A stretch of 64,000 bases of DNA from Flavobacteriales bacterium (GCA_020635355.1 JACJZW010000010.1:1-64000), one strand, 5' to 3'. Shown: positions 25,735 through 34,511, counted from the stretch's first letter. Translations and numbers: made by a program. The notes: generated by a model from the sequence alone, not told the origin.

Positions 25735-26370
25735 ATGAATAGAGTTGAGTATCGGGATCATTGGGAGCAGGTGTTTCAAACCAAAGACACCCGTCAGGTA
25801 AGTTGGTACCAGGAGGTGCCGGCACAAAGTCTGACCTTGATTGAACGTTTCTGCACTCCCGGCGCATCCATCATTGAAGTTGGAGGTGGGGATAGCAGGC
25901 TTCCGGATGAACTCCTGCTTCGGGGATATGAAAACATAACGGTTCTTGATATCTCGAATACGGCCCTGGAAGTTACCCGAAACCGACTTGGCGAGCGGTC
26001 CAACCTCGTTCACTGGATCGTCTCCAATGTCCTAGATTTGAAGGTCGATAGAACCTTTGATGTTTGGCACGATCGGGCGGTATTTCACTTTTTGAATACG
26101 GTGGAGGATCAGGAAGTGTATAAGGATCGATTGGTCAACCATCTAACAATTGACGGAATGGCCATCATTGGCGGGTTTTCTGCAAACGACGGTCCGTTCA
26201 AGTGCAGCGGTCTTGAGGTTGCCCGACACGACCGATCGTCTATGACCGATCTATTTTCTCCTGAATTTGAGATTGTTGAATCGTTTGAAGCCGTTCACAC
26301 CACCCCATCAGGAGGAAGTCAGAACTTTCAGTGGACGATATTGCGATTCGGGGGGTTGGGTGATGAGTGA
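25735..26370 (+). CDS. Class I SAM-dependent methyltransferase
   Basis: From ATG 25735 (MNRVEYRDHWEQVF) the product has 211 residues. The frame runs further upstream but through the terminator hairpin, so this start is preferred. The Rossmann SAM-binding motif is IIEVGGGDSRLPDELL (about 44-59), followed by ITVLDISNTAL (motif II acidic residue) and VWHDRAVFHFL (motif IV/V). It belongs to the methyltransferase domain 11/25 type; similar proteins include thiopurine- or thiol-methyltransferase-like enzymes, so a link to sulfur chemistry is possible but unproven. The last codons and stop lie within a TGATGAG heptamer array. Confidence 0.8.
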   Translation: MNRVEYRDHWEQVFQTKDTRQVSWYQEVPAQSLTLIERFCTPGASIIEVGGGDSRLPDELLLRGYENITVLDISNTALEVTRNRLGERSNLVHWIVSNVLDLKVDRTFDVWHDRAVFHFLNTVEDQEVYKDRLVNHLTIDGMAIIGGFSANDGPFKCSGLEVARHDRSSMTDLFSPEFEIVESFEAVHTTPSGGSQNFQWTILRFGGLGDE

Positions 26371-26395
26371 TGAGTGATGGGTGATGGGTGATGGG
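26361..26395 (+). repeat. Heptamer array (TGATGRG)x5
   Basis: Five perfect-period units: TGATGAG twice and TGATGGG three times. The methyltransferase stop codon is inside the array (26368-26370), and the IS element starts 25 bases further on. Confidence 0.9.
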
Positions 26396-26471
26396 AGAAT
26401 AGAAAAACGGAAAAGCAGTTTGTCGATGCCTGAAATAGATTGACCGTTTTAGAGATTGAAAATCGACTAAA

Positions 26472-26855
26472 ATGAGCAAATACAGTAAACAATTTAGGAT
26501 GACCACTGAGGAGCGACAACGTCGGACGTTCAGTGAAGAGTTAAAGCGAAAACTGGTCAGGGAGATTCAGGAAAAGCGCACGACGATTTCCCAGGTATGC
26601 AGAGCACACGAGGTTACTGATAAATCGGTATATCGCTGGATTGAGCTATATTCACAAAAGGCAAAACCGACAAGAACAATTGTGGAATCAAAGAGTGATA
26701 CATCCAAAATACTTGCCCTTCAAAAGCGGATCGCAGAGCTTGAGCGACTGGTTGGTCAAAAACAGATCATGATCGACTTCAAAGACAAAATGATTGATTT
26801 AGCTGAAGAGGCTTATCAGGTTGATATCAAAAAAAAATTTGGGACCGAACCATGA
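26472..26855 (+). CDS. IS3-family transposase OrfA
   Basis: The 127-residue protein has an N-terminal helix-turn-helix of the transposase-8 type (FSEELKRKLVREIQEK, then TISQVCRAHEVTDKSVYRWI) that binds the element ends, followed by a leucine-zipper-like coiled coil (about 75-115) used for multimerisation. The 3' end has a run of nine A (26829-26837); orfB is in the -1 frame and that frame is open from the A run, so a programmed -1 frameshift to make an OrfAB fusion is likely. OrfA stop and orfB ATG overlap. Confidence 0.95.
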   Translation: MSKYSKQFRMTTEERQRRTFSEELKRKLVREIQEKRTTISQVCRAHEVTDKSVYRWIELYSQKAKPTRTIVESKSDTSKILALQKRIAELERLVGQKQIMIDFKDKMIDLAEEAYQVDIKKKFGTEP

Positions 26856-27751
26856 TCTACTTCTGGCAAAACCGTCATGAGTTGAACTGCAGTCTCAATA
26901 TGCTTTATCGAACCATGGGTACAAGTAAGCAGAACTTTCATCAGTGCTTACAACGAAGCAAACGTCAGCAGGAGGAGATTTTTCTTTTGGTAGATCTGAT
27001 CAAGCAGATTCGTAAGGATCATCCAACGATGAACAGCCGGGCCATGTATTACAAGATTAATCCGGTGTTTGTGGGCAGAGACAAGTTCGAGTCCATTTGC
27101 CGGGAGTGCGGCTTCCAGGTTGAGCGAAGGCGTAATTACCGAAGGACTACGGATAGTTCGGGTGTGATCCGTTTTGCTAATCTGTTGACCAATAGAACCA
27201 TCACGGCTGTGGATCAGGTATGGAGCAGTGACATCACCTACTTCGAGGTAGAAGGTATCTTTTACTACATCACCTTCATCATTGACAACTACTCCAGAAG
27301 GATCGTGGGGCATCATACCTCGGCCAGATTAAAGACTGAACATACTTCATTGCGTGCACTTAAAATGGCTATCAAGACCCGAAGGGGTATTATACCTGCG
27401 GGGCTGGTGTTCCATTCAGACGGGGGCGGTCAATATTATGACGACAAATTTTTAGAACTTACTCAGCGCTATGCCATGGCTAATAGTATGTGTGAAGCTG
27501 CGTGGGAAAACGGTAAAGCCGAACGAATCAATGGCGTAATAAAGAACAACTACCTGATCCACTGGAGCATAAAAACACCAAAGGATCTCATGTTAAAAGT
27601 TGACCGTGCGGTGCAATTGTATAACCAGGAAAAGCCACACAGTAGGTTGGGATATTTAACACCGGTGGAATATGAAAAAAAGGTTCGTACCTTAGCCAAA
27701 GGAAATCCTTCTAACACTGAGTTATCATATCCAAACAAGGTGTTAAGGTAA
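26852..27751 (+). CDS. IS3-family transposase OrfB (DDE integrase domain)
   Basis: The 299-residue protein holds the IS3 OrfB layout: an N-terminal HTH_21-like region (about 45-100), then an rve-type catalytic core. The DDE triad is seen in WSSDITYF, VFHSDGGGQY and ENGKAERINGVIKNNY (D, D and E). The C terminus has HSRLGYLTPVEYE, typical of IS3. The gene is intact and the reading frame is complete, so the element should be active, at least as an OrfAB frameshift product. The product is identical to that of the copy at 40674-41573. Confidence 0.95.
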   Translation: MIYFWQNRHELNCSLNMLYRTMGTSKQNFHQCLQRSKRQQEEIFLLVDLIKQIRKDHPTMNSRAMYYKINPVFVGRDKFESICRECGFQVERRRNYRRTTDSSGVIRFANLLTNRTITAVDQVWSSDITYFEVEGIFYYITFIIDNYSRRIVGHHTSARLKTEHTSLRALKMAIKTRRGIIPAGLVFHSDGGGQYYDDKFLELTQRYAMANSMCEAAWENGKAERINGVIKNNYLIHWSIKTPKDLMLKVDRAVQLYNQEKPHSRLGYLTPVEYEKKVRTLAKGNPSNTELSYPNKVLR

Positions 27752-27786
27752 GTATGAAAACGGTCAACGTTATTTAGGCATACACA

Positions 27787-27814
27787 CACTCCGTCCTCCG
27801 TACTCCGTAATCCG
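27787..27814 (+). repeat. Heptamer array (TACTCCG)x4
   Basis: Units CACTCCG, TCCTCCG, TACTCCG and TAATCCG start on the base next to the IS right end. On the other strand this is the CGGAGTA family seen at 40594 and 44318. Confidence 0.8.
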
Positions 27815-27979
27815 TCCTTTTTAATGGCGTACGAATCAATGTCTTGAAGAACTGAAATGAGCATGGTGATGAAGAGTAAAACCGTGAATTCACCACAACA
27901 GATCGATGAATCCGAATTCCGTTCATGATTCGGCCTTCTATTTATTCGATTAAAACAAATCACAATCATCGAGAAATGA

Positions 27980-27987
27980 TAACTTTG
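27980..27987 (+). promoter_or_regulatory. -7 box for queA
   Basis: TAACTTTG matches TAnnTTTG, 30 bases before the queA ATG. Confidence 0.45.
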
Positions 27988-28017
27988 CGGGCTTTGAATA
28001 ATTGACCTCCGTACTCA

Positions 28018-29067
28018 ATGAAGCTTTCCAAATTCAAATACGAACTCCCAGAAAATCTAATCGCTCAACGTCCGATGGAACAGCGCGACGATTGCAAGCT
28101 AATGGTTGTAAATCGTGCAACGCGATCCATCGAACACAAAAAATTCCGGGACATCCTCGACATCTTTGATGAGGGCGATGTACTGGTATTGAACGACGCC
28201 AAAGTATTTCCGGCCCGTTTGTACGGAAATAAGGAAAAAACCGGTGCGCGGATTGAAGTGTTCTTGCTTCGGGAATTAAACCCTGAACTTCGCCTGTGGG
28301 ACGTTTTGGTTGATCCGGCTCGTAAAATTCGGGTTGGTAACAAGTTGTTCTTTGGCGAAGACGAATTGGTAGCTGAGGTTATTGATAACACCACATCACG
28401 AGGTCGTACCATCCGGTTTTTGTTCGATGGCAGCAATGACGAGTTCAAGGCCATGGTGAACAAATTGGGTGAAACCCCACTTCCAAAATACATTGAGCGC
28501 GACGTGGAGCAGGATGATGCCAGCTGGTATCAAACCATTTTTGCTTCTACCGAAGGCTCCATTGCACCGCCAACTGCTGGTTTGCACTTTACGCGGGAGC
28601 TCATGATGCGAATGGAAATCAAAGGTTCCAACTTCGCTAAAATCAACCTGAACATTGGTCAGGGCACAGCCCGTCCGGTTGAGGTTGAAGATCTGACCAA
28701 GCATAAGATGGATTCTGAAAACTTCAGCATTTCTGCTGACGTAGCCACTGTGGTGAATCAGGCCAAAGCCGATAAGAAACGAATTTGTGCCGTTGGCTCC
28801 AGCGTTATGCGCGCCATGGAATCCAGCGTTTCTGCCTTTGGAAATTTGAATCCATCGGAGCAGTGGACCGACAAATTCCTTTTCCCTCCTCACGATTTTA
28901 AAATCGCTAATTGCTACATCACCAACTTCCATCAGCCACAATCCACGCTGATGATGTTGACCGCAGCATTTGTAAACAGCGTAAAATTCACGAAAGAGAT
29001 TTACGATCAAGCCATTAAAAACGACTACCGTTTCCTATGCTACGGTGATGCGCTTTTGATTCTCTAA
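28018..29067 (+). CDS. queA: S-adenosylmethionine:tRNA ribosyltransferase-isomerase
   Basis: The 349-residue protein is QueA, which transfers the ribosyl part of SAM to 7-aminomethyl-7-deazaguanine in tRNA to make epoxyqueuosine. Family signatures are the start MKLSKFKYELPENLIAQRP, DVLVLNDAKVFPARLYGNK, GSIAPPTAGLHFT (about 181-193) and the C-terminal NFHQPQSTLMMLTAAF. The length is normal. It stands as a housekeeping gene between the IS copies. The next gene is convergent (trkH) and only 24 bases away. Confidence 0.95.
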   Translation: MKLSKFKYELPENLIAQRPMEQRDDCKLMVVNRATRSIEHKKFRDILDIFDEGDVLVLNDAKVFPARLYGNKEKTGARIEVFLLRELNPELRLWDVLVDPARKIRVGNKLFFGEDELVAEVIDNTTSRGRTIRFLFDGSNDEFKAMVNKLGETPLPKYIERDVEQDDASWYQTIFASTEGSIAPPTAGLHFTRELMMRMEIKGSNFAKINLNIGQGTARPVEVEDLTKHKMDSENFSISADVATVVNQAKADKKRICAVGSSVMRAMESSVSAFGNLNPSEQWTDKFLFPPHDFKIANCYITNFHQPQSTLMMLTAAFVNSVKFTKEIYDQAIKNDYRFLCYGDALLIL

Positions 29068-29091
29068 CCAATCAATTTTTTTTTCGGATTG

Positions 29092-30546
29092 TTACCCATT
29101 CCTCCTCCAGAAGGCTGGCAGGAAAAGGAGCATTACGGTAAAGATTTCCAATCGGCCGATGAGCATCAGAAAGGCTAAAAACAGTTTGGCTGATTCGGGG
29201 AAAAAGGCAAAGTTGTAGGCCGGACCTACATCGCCAATACCCGGCCCTATGTTACCCAGCGACGAAATAGTGGCACCAGCAGCCGTCAACATGTCGTAGC
29301 CGTAGGCCGTCATCACAATGCTTCCAATGATGAAGATGGTGAGATAGAGGAAGAAAAAAGCCAGGATGTTATAAATGATTTTCTGATCCACGGCTTTACC
29401 GTTATATCGTACAGGAATGATGGCAGACGGGTGCATGATCCGCTTCAGCTCACACCATCCATTCTTTACGATCAACAGGTGACGAACAATTTTAATCCCA
29501 CCGGCGGTGGATCCGGCCGAAGCCCCAAAAAACATCAACAAGAAAATGGCCAAGGTTGGGAAGTAACCCCAAATCGTATAATCGGCGGTGGCAAACCCGG
29601 TGGTAGTTACAATACTGACAACCTGAAAAAGAGCCATTCGGAAATTTTCTTCCAAATCACTTCCCACAAATAGTTGAAGAAAAAACACCAGCACCAACGT
29701 AGTGGCAACCACTAATCCCAAATAGAACCGGAATTCTTCATTCTTGGTGATTTCCCCAAACTTGAGTTTTAATACGAAATAGAACAGCGTAAAATTCAAT
29801 CCACCACAGAACATAAAGAGTGTAATGATGTACTGAATCATTGGGCTATCATAGGCCGCCACACTGGCATTTTTAGTGGAGAAGCCTCCGGTAGACACCG
29901 TCGCAAAGGCATGATTAACCGCGTCATAAAACGACATGCCCGCGAAATACAAAGCCACAATCTCAATCATCGTGAGCGAAGCATAAATGTACCACAATCG
30001 CTTGGCTGTTTCGGTTATCCTTGGGTGCAATTTACTGGCTGTTGGACCGGGAGATTCTGCCATAAACAGCTGCATCCCCCCTACCCCAAGGATGGGAAGA
30101 ATGGCTACCGTTAACACGATAATTCCCATACCACCAATCCATTGCGTCATGGAACGCCAGAGCAAAATACCCTTGGGTGCCGCTTCGATATCCGTAAGCA
30201 CCGAAGATCCCGTTGTGGTGAATCCAGAAATCGTTTCAAAAATGGCCGAGGAAAATTTCGGGATGGTTCCCGAAGCCACGTAGGGCAAACAGCCGCTTAA
30301 CGACAAGGCTATCCAGCCGAGACTAACGATGAGGTAACCGTCCTTATAGGTGAGTTTTTTATCGTGATGCCGACTAAAAAACCACAGTAGAAATCCAACA
30401 TTAAAACTGATGGCCGAGGATAGCACGAAGGCTCGGGTATCGCCATCACCATAATACAAGCTGGTTGGGATACAAAGCAGCATGAACAAACCGTTGAGCA
30501 TGAGCAACAGTCCGAGCACATTGCGGATCAGCTTGAGGTTAAACAT
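29092..30546 (-). CDS. trkH: TrkH-type potassium uptake subunit
   Basis: The 484-residue protein is the membrane subunit of the Trk/Ktr potassium system, with about ten or more membrane segments and four selectivity-filter-type pore loops: TTGSSVLTDIEAAP, STGGFSTKNASV, TTTGFATADYTI and ISSLGNIGPGIGDV. It takes up K+ through the inner membrane and is gated by the cytoplasmic TrkA ring. It starts with a 1-base overlap of the trkA stop region, so both are in one operon with trkA first. Confidence 0.92.
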   Translation of the reverse strand: MFNLKLIRNVLGLLLMLNGLFMLLCIPTSLYYGDGDTRAFVLSSAISFNVGFLLWFFSRHHDKKLTYKDGYLIVSLGWIALSLSGCLPYVASGTIPKFSSAIFETISGFTTTGSSVLTDIEAAPKGILLWRSMTQWIGGMGIIVLTVAILPILGVGGMQLFMAESPGPTASKLHPRITETAKRLWYIYASLTMIEIVALYFAGMSFYDAVNHAFATVSTGGFSTKNASVAAYDSPMIQYIITLFMFCGGLNFTLFYFVLKLKFGEITKNEEFRFYLGLVVATTLVLVFFLQLFVGSDLEENFRMALFQVVSIVTTTGFATADYTIWGYFPTLAIFLLMFFGASAGSTAGGIKIVRHLLIVKNGWCELKRIMHPSAIIPVRYNGKAVDQKIIYNILAFFFLYLTIFIIGSIVMTAYGYDMLTAAGATISSLGNIGPGIGDVGPAYNFAFFPESAKLFLAFLMLIGRLEIFTVMLLFLPAFWRRNG

Positions 30547-31883
30547 CAGAAGAATCGTTCGATGTCTTTGATATTATCGTACTGTACGAGAACCACCACC
30601 CGGTCTCCCGGCATCACCTGATCTTCACCTCGCATCATGCGCCCTTTATTATCGCGAATCACGCCACCAATGATGGCTTCCCGAGGGAATTTCAGCTCCC
30701 GAATGGGCTTCTTCACGATGAGCGAATTTTCCTTGGCTTCAAATTCCAAAATCTCCGCATTTACACCGTGCAGACCCGCAATGGTGATCACATCACCTTG
30801 GCGGACGTATCGGAAGATGCTGTTAGCCGCGATCAGTTTCTTATTGATCAGGGTATCAATACCAATGTTCTGGGACAGGTTGATGTAGTCCATATTCTCC
30901 ACCAGAGCGATGGTTTTCTTTACCCCTTTGGCTTTGGCCACCAGACAGGTCATAATATTTGTTTCCGAATTTCCGGTTACCGCTACAAAGGCATCCATCT
31001 CGGTGATACTCTCCTGATCCAGCATTTTCACATTATGCCCATCCTCGTTGATGATGAGGATGTCGGGATAGTCGTCTGCTATATCAAAACTCTTTTGCGC
31101 ATTGCGCTCGATGAGCTTGATGTTTCTGCGTTTTTTGATCTTGTTGATGGTGTTGAGCGCCACCCGACTACCACCCAGCATCATGACATTTCGTATGCGA
31201 TGCTCTTCCTTGCCCGTCAATTTCAGCACCTCATCAACCCCTTCCGGAACAGCCAGGAAGTACACGTGATCGCCTTTGAGAAAGGTTGCATCACCCCTAG
31301 GAACAATGGTTCGCCCATCTCGCTGGATGGCCACCGTGATGAAGTTAAAATGGGGATTCAGCACGGCCGTTTCTGCAATGGTTTTGTTGACTACAGGCGC
31401 ATCACTATCGAGATTGATGCCCAGCAAACTCATTTTACCATCCTCAAACTCGAATGCATCGGTAAAGGCTGATCGCTTGATCAATCGGGAAATCTCTCTG
31501 GCTGCCAGATCCTCCGGTGAAATCATGACATCGATGCCCAGCGCTTTAAAGTCGATTTTACACGCCGTATCCAGAAACTCCACGTTGTTAACCCGGGCAA
31601 TGGTTCGCTTGGCACCCAATTGCTTTCCAAAGGTGGCAATCATGAAGTTATCGCTCTCGGATGAGGTAACGGCAATCAGCAAATCGCATGACCCTACTTT
31701 TGCTTCCTTAAGCAATTTGACGGACGAGGCATTTCCTTTTAAGGTGATAACATCCAACTCATTGGAAGCCCTCGAGAGGACTTGCGGATCATCGTCTATA
31801 ACAATAATGTCCTGCGCTTCATTGGAGAGTAATCGGGCGAGGTAAAACCCAACTTCTCCGGCCCCTGCAATTACGATCTTCAT
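30546..31883 (-). CDS. trkA: Trk system potassium transporter regulatory subunit TrkA
   Basis: The 445-residue protein has two RCK units: RCK_N with the NAD-binding GAGEVGFYLARLL (6-18), RCK_C, a second RCK_N (about 230-350, starting MMLGGSRVALN) and RCK_C. TrkA is peripheral and controls TrkH through NAD(H)/ATP binding. The length agrees with two-unit TrkA. A -7 box at 31898-31905 precedes it. The TrkAH pair is a normal core system and not cargo of the flanking IS elements. Confidence 0.93.
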   Translation of the reverse strand: MKIVIAGAGEVGFYLARLLSNEAQDIIVIDDDPQVLSRASNELDVITLKGNASSVKLLKEAKVGSCDLLIAVTSSESDNFMIATFGKQLGAKRTIARVNNVEFLDTACKIDFKALGIDVMISPEDLAAREISRLIKRSAFTDAFEFEDGKMSLLGINLDSDAPVVNKTIAETAVLNPHFNFITVAIQRDGRTIVPRGDATFLKGDHVYFLAVPEGVDEVLKLTGKEEHRIRNVMMLGGSRVALNTINKIKKRRNIKLIERNAQKSFDIADDYPDILIINEDGHNVKMLDQESITEMDAFVAVTGNSETNIMTCLVAKAKGVKKTIALVENMDYINLSQNIGIDTLINKKLIAANSIFRYVRQGDVITIAGLHGVNAEILEFEAKENSLIVKKPIRELKFPREAIIGGVIRDNKGRMMRGEDQVMPGDRVVVLVQYDNIKDIERFF

Positions 31884-31897
31884 CTTTAATCAGTTCA

Positions 31898-31905
31898 CAA
31901 ATGTA
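31898..31905 (-). promoter_or_regulatory. -7 box for the trkAH operon
   Basis: The minus strand reads TACATTTG, matching TAnnTTTG, about 15 bases before the trkA start. Confidence 0.5.
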
Positions 31906-32030
31906 CATTCAATGGCCTTGTTTCCGTTCATTTCCAGACAGATCCGGGTTAAAGAATCCACCCACAGAATTTTATTCAGAATTCCCTGAAAAAAGTAGTT
32001 CCAGATAGTTCATCCGAGCTGATTTATTTC

Positions 32031-32038
32031 TACTTTTG
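32031..32038 (+). promoter_or_regulatory. -7 box for the HhH-protein gene
   Basis: TACTTTTG matches TAnnTTTG and lies 15 bases before the ATG at 32053. Confidence 0.5.
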
Positions 32039-32052
32039 CAAAAATTTTAGAG

Positions 32053-32541
32053 ATGGCAGTTACACGATTAGAGCGGAAAGCACAGAAAAATAAGTCCCGC
32101 GCCAAGGACAGAATCGACCAGTTGAAGCGCAATAGCCGACGAATTTTCATCAAATCTCCTTTCAAGGATGAATCGGGAATTGTGTTGGAAGATGACGTAA
32201 TGACCATCGCTAAAGAACTTCAATCGGCTCCCAAGGCATCAAAAAAAGAAGCGAAAGCCGAAGCGGCTCCAGCTGCTGATGCACCAGCCGTTGATAAATT
32301 GAACAAGATCGAAGGAATCGGGCCAAAGATTGCCACTGTTTTGAATGAAGCAGGCATCAACACCTTTGCTGATTTGGCAGCCAGTACACCCGAGAAAATT
32401 CGAGAAATTCTGGACAATGCAGAAGGAAACTTCGCAGCACATGATCCAGGCACCTGGGCTCAACAAGCTGCTCTTGCTGCTGAAGGTAAGTGGGATGAAC
32501 TCAAAACTTGGCAAGACGAGCTGAAAGGCGGAAAGGAATAA
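32053..32541 (+). CDS. Small basic protein with C-terminal helix-hairpin-helix module
   Basis: The 162-residue protein has two parts. Residues 1-40 are strongly basic (Arg/Lys-rich, like small ribosomal or RNA-binding proteins). An Ala/Pro/Lys linker (about 60-78) then leads to a helix-hairpin-helix module (about 80-120; LNKIEGIGPKIATVLNEAGI) and a C-terminal helical piece (WAQQAALAAEGKWDELKTWQ). To my knowledge the same C-terminal piece occurs as an extension of ribosomal protein L21 in Bacteroidota, so a ribosome- or nucleic-acid-associated role is a reasonable guess; the N terminus is not L21. It has its own promoter box and terminator. Confidence 0.7.
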   Translation: MAVTRLERKAQKNKSRAKDRIDQLKRNSRRIFIKSPFKDESGIVLEDDVMTIAKELQSAPKASKKEAKAEAAPAADAPAVDKLNKIEGIGPKIATVLNEAGINTFADLAASTPEKIREILDNAEGNFAAHDPGTWAQQAALAAEGKWDELKTWQDELKGGKE

Positions 32542-32571
32542 TAGCATAAAATACATACTCATTGTAAAAGA

Positions 32572-32600
32572 GGGCTTCTGCGAGGGAGCCCTTTTTTTTT
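32572..32600 (+). terminator. Terminator after the HhH-protein gene
   Basis: GGGCTTC (32572-32578) pairs with GGAGCCC (32585-32591), with one G-U pair, and is followed by nine T. The 126-base heptamer array begins one base after the T run. Confidence 0.88.
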
Positions 32601-32601
32601 G

Positions 32602-32727
32602 GCTAAGAGCTAAGAGCTAAGAGCTAAGAGCTATGGGCTAAGAGCTAAGGGCTAAAGGCTAAAGGCTAAGGGCTAAGAGCTTAAGAGCTATGGGCTAAGA
32701 GCTAAGTGAGGGCTAAGAGCTTAGCGA
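32602..32727 (+). repeat. Long heptamer array (GCTAAGA)n
   Basis: At least eleven consecutive 7-base units from 32602 to 32678 (GCTAAGA, GCTATGG, GCTAAGG, GCTAAAG), then one 8-base unit GCTTAAGA and further units up to about 32727. It is the longest array in the window. It lies between a terminator and the promoter of the next gene. Confidence 0.92.
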
Positions 32728-32753
32728 TTAGATCTTAGACTTTAGATAAATTG

Positions 32754-32761
32754 TATCTTTG
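32754..32761 (+). promoter_or_regulatory. -7 box for the T9SS type B protein gene
   Basis: TATCTTTG matches TAnnTTTG and ends 6 bases before the ATG at 32768, implying a nearly leaderless mRNA. Confidence 0.45.
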
Positions 32762-32767
32762 ATTGTG

Positions 32768-34495
32768 ATGCGATCCAAACTGTCCATACTCCTTTTGCTG
32801 AGCATCAGTTTGGTTTCGATGGTTTACGGTCAGGACCTCATCACCAACGGTAACTTCGAAAAATACCGCATCCTCCCCCGTTTCGAAGGCGACCTGAATT
32901 CTGCCAAAGACTGGTACACCCTGGTAAACAGCGCGGATTACCTCAACACCTCCTATAACGGATGGATGCCGCAATTTGGCGGGGCACATGAGGGATACGG
33001 TTACGTAGGACTTTCCTCGTACAATTTGGCGAATGGGGCAAGCGAAGCATTTGGCCAGGAAATCGATCCGGATAAAATTGATCCAACCACGCCCTACATC
33101 ATTGAGTTTTACGGTAAAGGGTCAGTATATGGCTGGAATTGCGCCGGCATTTCGTTCTACACCTTTGAACAGGATCCCGTTGCCAATCAGTTTGACCTCC
33201 ATATTTCTTCTCTTCCAGGTGCCAAACATCTGTTCACCTCGGAACCGGTAGTTGATTCATTTTGGACCCATCACTACAGCTGCATATCCATTCCGGAGAA
33301 TACTGCCTATCTGGGTGTTACCATGGACAAGGTGGCCAATTGCCCTCAGTACATTTACGTGGATGAGCTAAAAATCTATCCCTTTGTTGTTGATCTGGGA
33401 CCGGACACAAGCCTGTGTCCCGGCGAGGCCCTGGTTTTACGTAGCCCTTTTCCCAAAGGAACCTACCAATGGGAAGATGGCAGCTCCCAGCAAACCCGAA
33501 TCGTCAAAAAATCCGGCACCTATAAATTGTCTGTTACCATTGGTTCCTGCACCTTATCGGATGATGTAACCGTCAGTTACCGTAAACCTGTAACGGACAA
33601 ATTGGGCAAGGACAGCATGTTGTGTCCGGGAGATTCCATGCTGTTAACTGCTCCTTCGGATGCCGATTCCGTGAAATGGAGTACCGGTAGCACCAATTCA
33701 TCAATTTGGGCCCGAACAACCGGCATGTATACCCTCACCATGTTCAAAGAGGGCTGCGTGTTCACAGATCAATTGCGGGTATCGGTTTCCAACCTGCACA
33801 AACCCAGATTGGATAAAGACTCCATCTTTTGCCCGGGTTTTACAATCCGTCAAGTAGCTCAGCAGAACGGAGCCAGTTATCTATGGAGCAATGGATCCAC
33901 CCGGGATTTTATTGATATCACCCACCCAGGAACGTATTGGGTAACGGTAACCAAGGGACATTGTACTCAATCCGACACCATTACAATTGGGGAAGAAGTG
34001 ACCTCCCCTTTGGATATTGGCCCGGATCTTCAATGGTGTGCAGGAGACACATTTATCCTGACCCCGGCAGAACTAGATCCATCCTGGAAACTGAGATGGT
34101 CGGATCAATCTGAAAAACCAACTCTTCAAATAACGACGCCCGGCACCTATGCCTTGAAAGCCGATTGGAAATGTGGAACCCTCGTGGATTCCGTTCAGGT
34201 AAATGAAATAGAGTGCGCCTGCTCCGTCTTCATTCCGAATGCCTTTACGCCCAATGATCTGGGCGAGAACGAAACCTTTGGGCCGGTGGCCGATTGTTAC
34301 TTCACCAACTATCGTTTCCGGGTATACAACCGATGGGGCCAGCTCCTTTTCGAAAGTTCCCACCTCGATCAAAAATGGGATGGTGCATACCTACAAAATG
34401 CTTGTCCGGAAGATGTATACTTCTATGACTTTATCTATGCTGACGGCCGTAAACAGCGATACTACCGGTATGGGACGATTACGTTGTTGCGTTAG
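32768..34495 (+). CDS. Secreted protein with type IX (type B) sorting domain
   Basis: From ATG 32768 the product has 575 residues with a Sec signal peptide (about 1-20, ending VYGQ). Residues about 22-200 form a galactose-binding-like or carbohydrate-binding-like beta domain (DLITNGNFEKYR start). Then three or four Ig-like repeats of about 80 residues follow, each with C-P-G and a W-S-x-G-S or Y-x-W motif (near 215-460). The C terminus (about 490-575) is the gliding motility-associated sorting domain (VFIPNAFTPNDLGENETFGP and later YFYDFIYADGRKQ), so it is exported by the type IX system and stays on the cell surface or is released. The ligand is unknown. The stop codon lies in a GTTAGCG heptamer array. 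Confidence 0.88.
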   Translation: MRSKLSILLLLSISLVSMVYGQDLITNGNFEKYRILPRFEGDLNSAKDWYTLVNSADYLNTSYNGWMPQFGGAHEGYGYVGLSSYNLANGASEAFGQEIDPDKIDPTTPYIIEFYGKGSVYGWNCAGISFYTFEQDPVANQFDLHISSLPGAKHLFTSEPVVDSFWTHHYSCISIPENTAYLGVTMDKVANCPQYIYVDELKIYPFVVDLGPDTSLCPGEALVLRSPFPKGTYQWEDGSSQQTRIVKKSGTYKLSVTIGSCTLSDDVTVSYRKPVTDKLGKDSMLCPGDSMLLTAPSDADSVKWSTGSTNSSIWARTTGMYTLTMFKEGCVFTDQLRVSVSNLHKPRLDKDSIFCPGFTIRQVAQQNGASYLWSNGSTRDFIDITHPGTYWVTVTKGHCTQSDTITIGEEVTSPLDIGPDLQWCAGDTFILTPAELDPSWKLRWSDQSEKPTLQITTPGTYALKADWKCGTLVDSVQVNEIECACSVFIPNAFTPNDLGENETFGPVADCYFTNYRFRVYNRWGQLLFESSHLDQKWDGAYLQNACPEDVYFYDFIYADGRKQRYYRYGTITLLR

Positions 34496-34511
34496 CGGTT
34501 AGCGGTTAGCC
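34491..34511 (+). repeat. Heptamer array (GTTAGCG)x3 over a stop codon
   Basis: Units GTTAGCG, GTTAGCG, GTTAGCC. The TAG of the first unit (34493-34495) is the stop codon of the type IX substrate. Confidence 0.75.

Larger units (their letters stand above)
26421..27786 (+). mobile_element. IS3-family insertion sequence, copy 1
   Basis: The element is 1366 bp with terminal inverted repeats of about 30 bp: left TGTCGATGCCTGAAATAGAT and right (reverse complement) TGTGTATGCCTAAATAACGT, both continuing into TGACCGTTTT. Ends are TG...CA as usual for IS3. It carries overlapping orfA and orfB. An apparently identical inverted copy lies at 40639-42004; the ends were defined by comparing the two. The flanking triplets here are GTT and CAC, so no 3-bp target duplication is seen. 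The right end abuts a heptamer array exactly. Confidence 0.95.

Noticed and set aside
29068..29091. Bidirectional terminator between queA and trkH
   Set aside because: There is a T run and a weak CAATC/GATTG pairing, but the T run lies in the loop rather than after the stem, so it was not listed.
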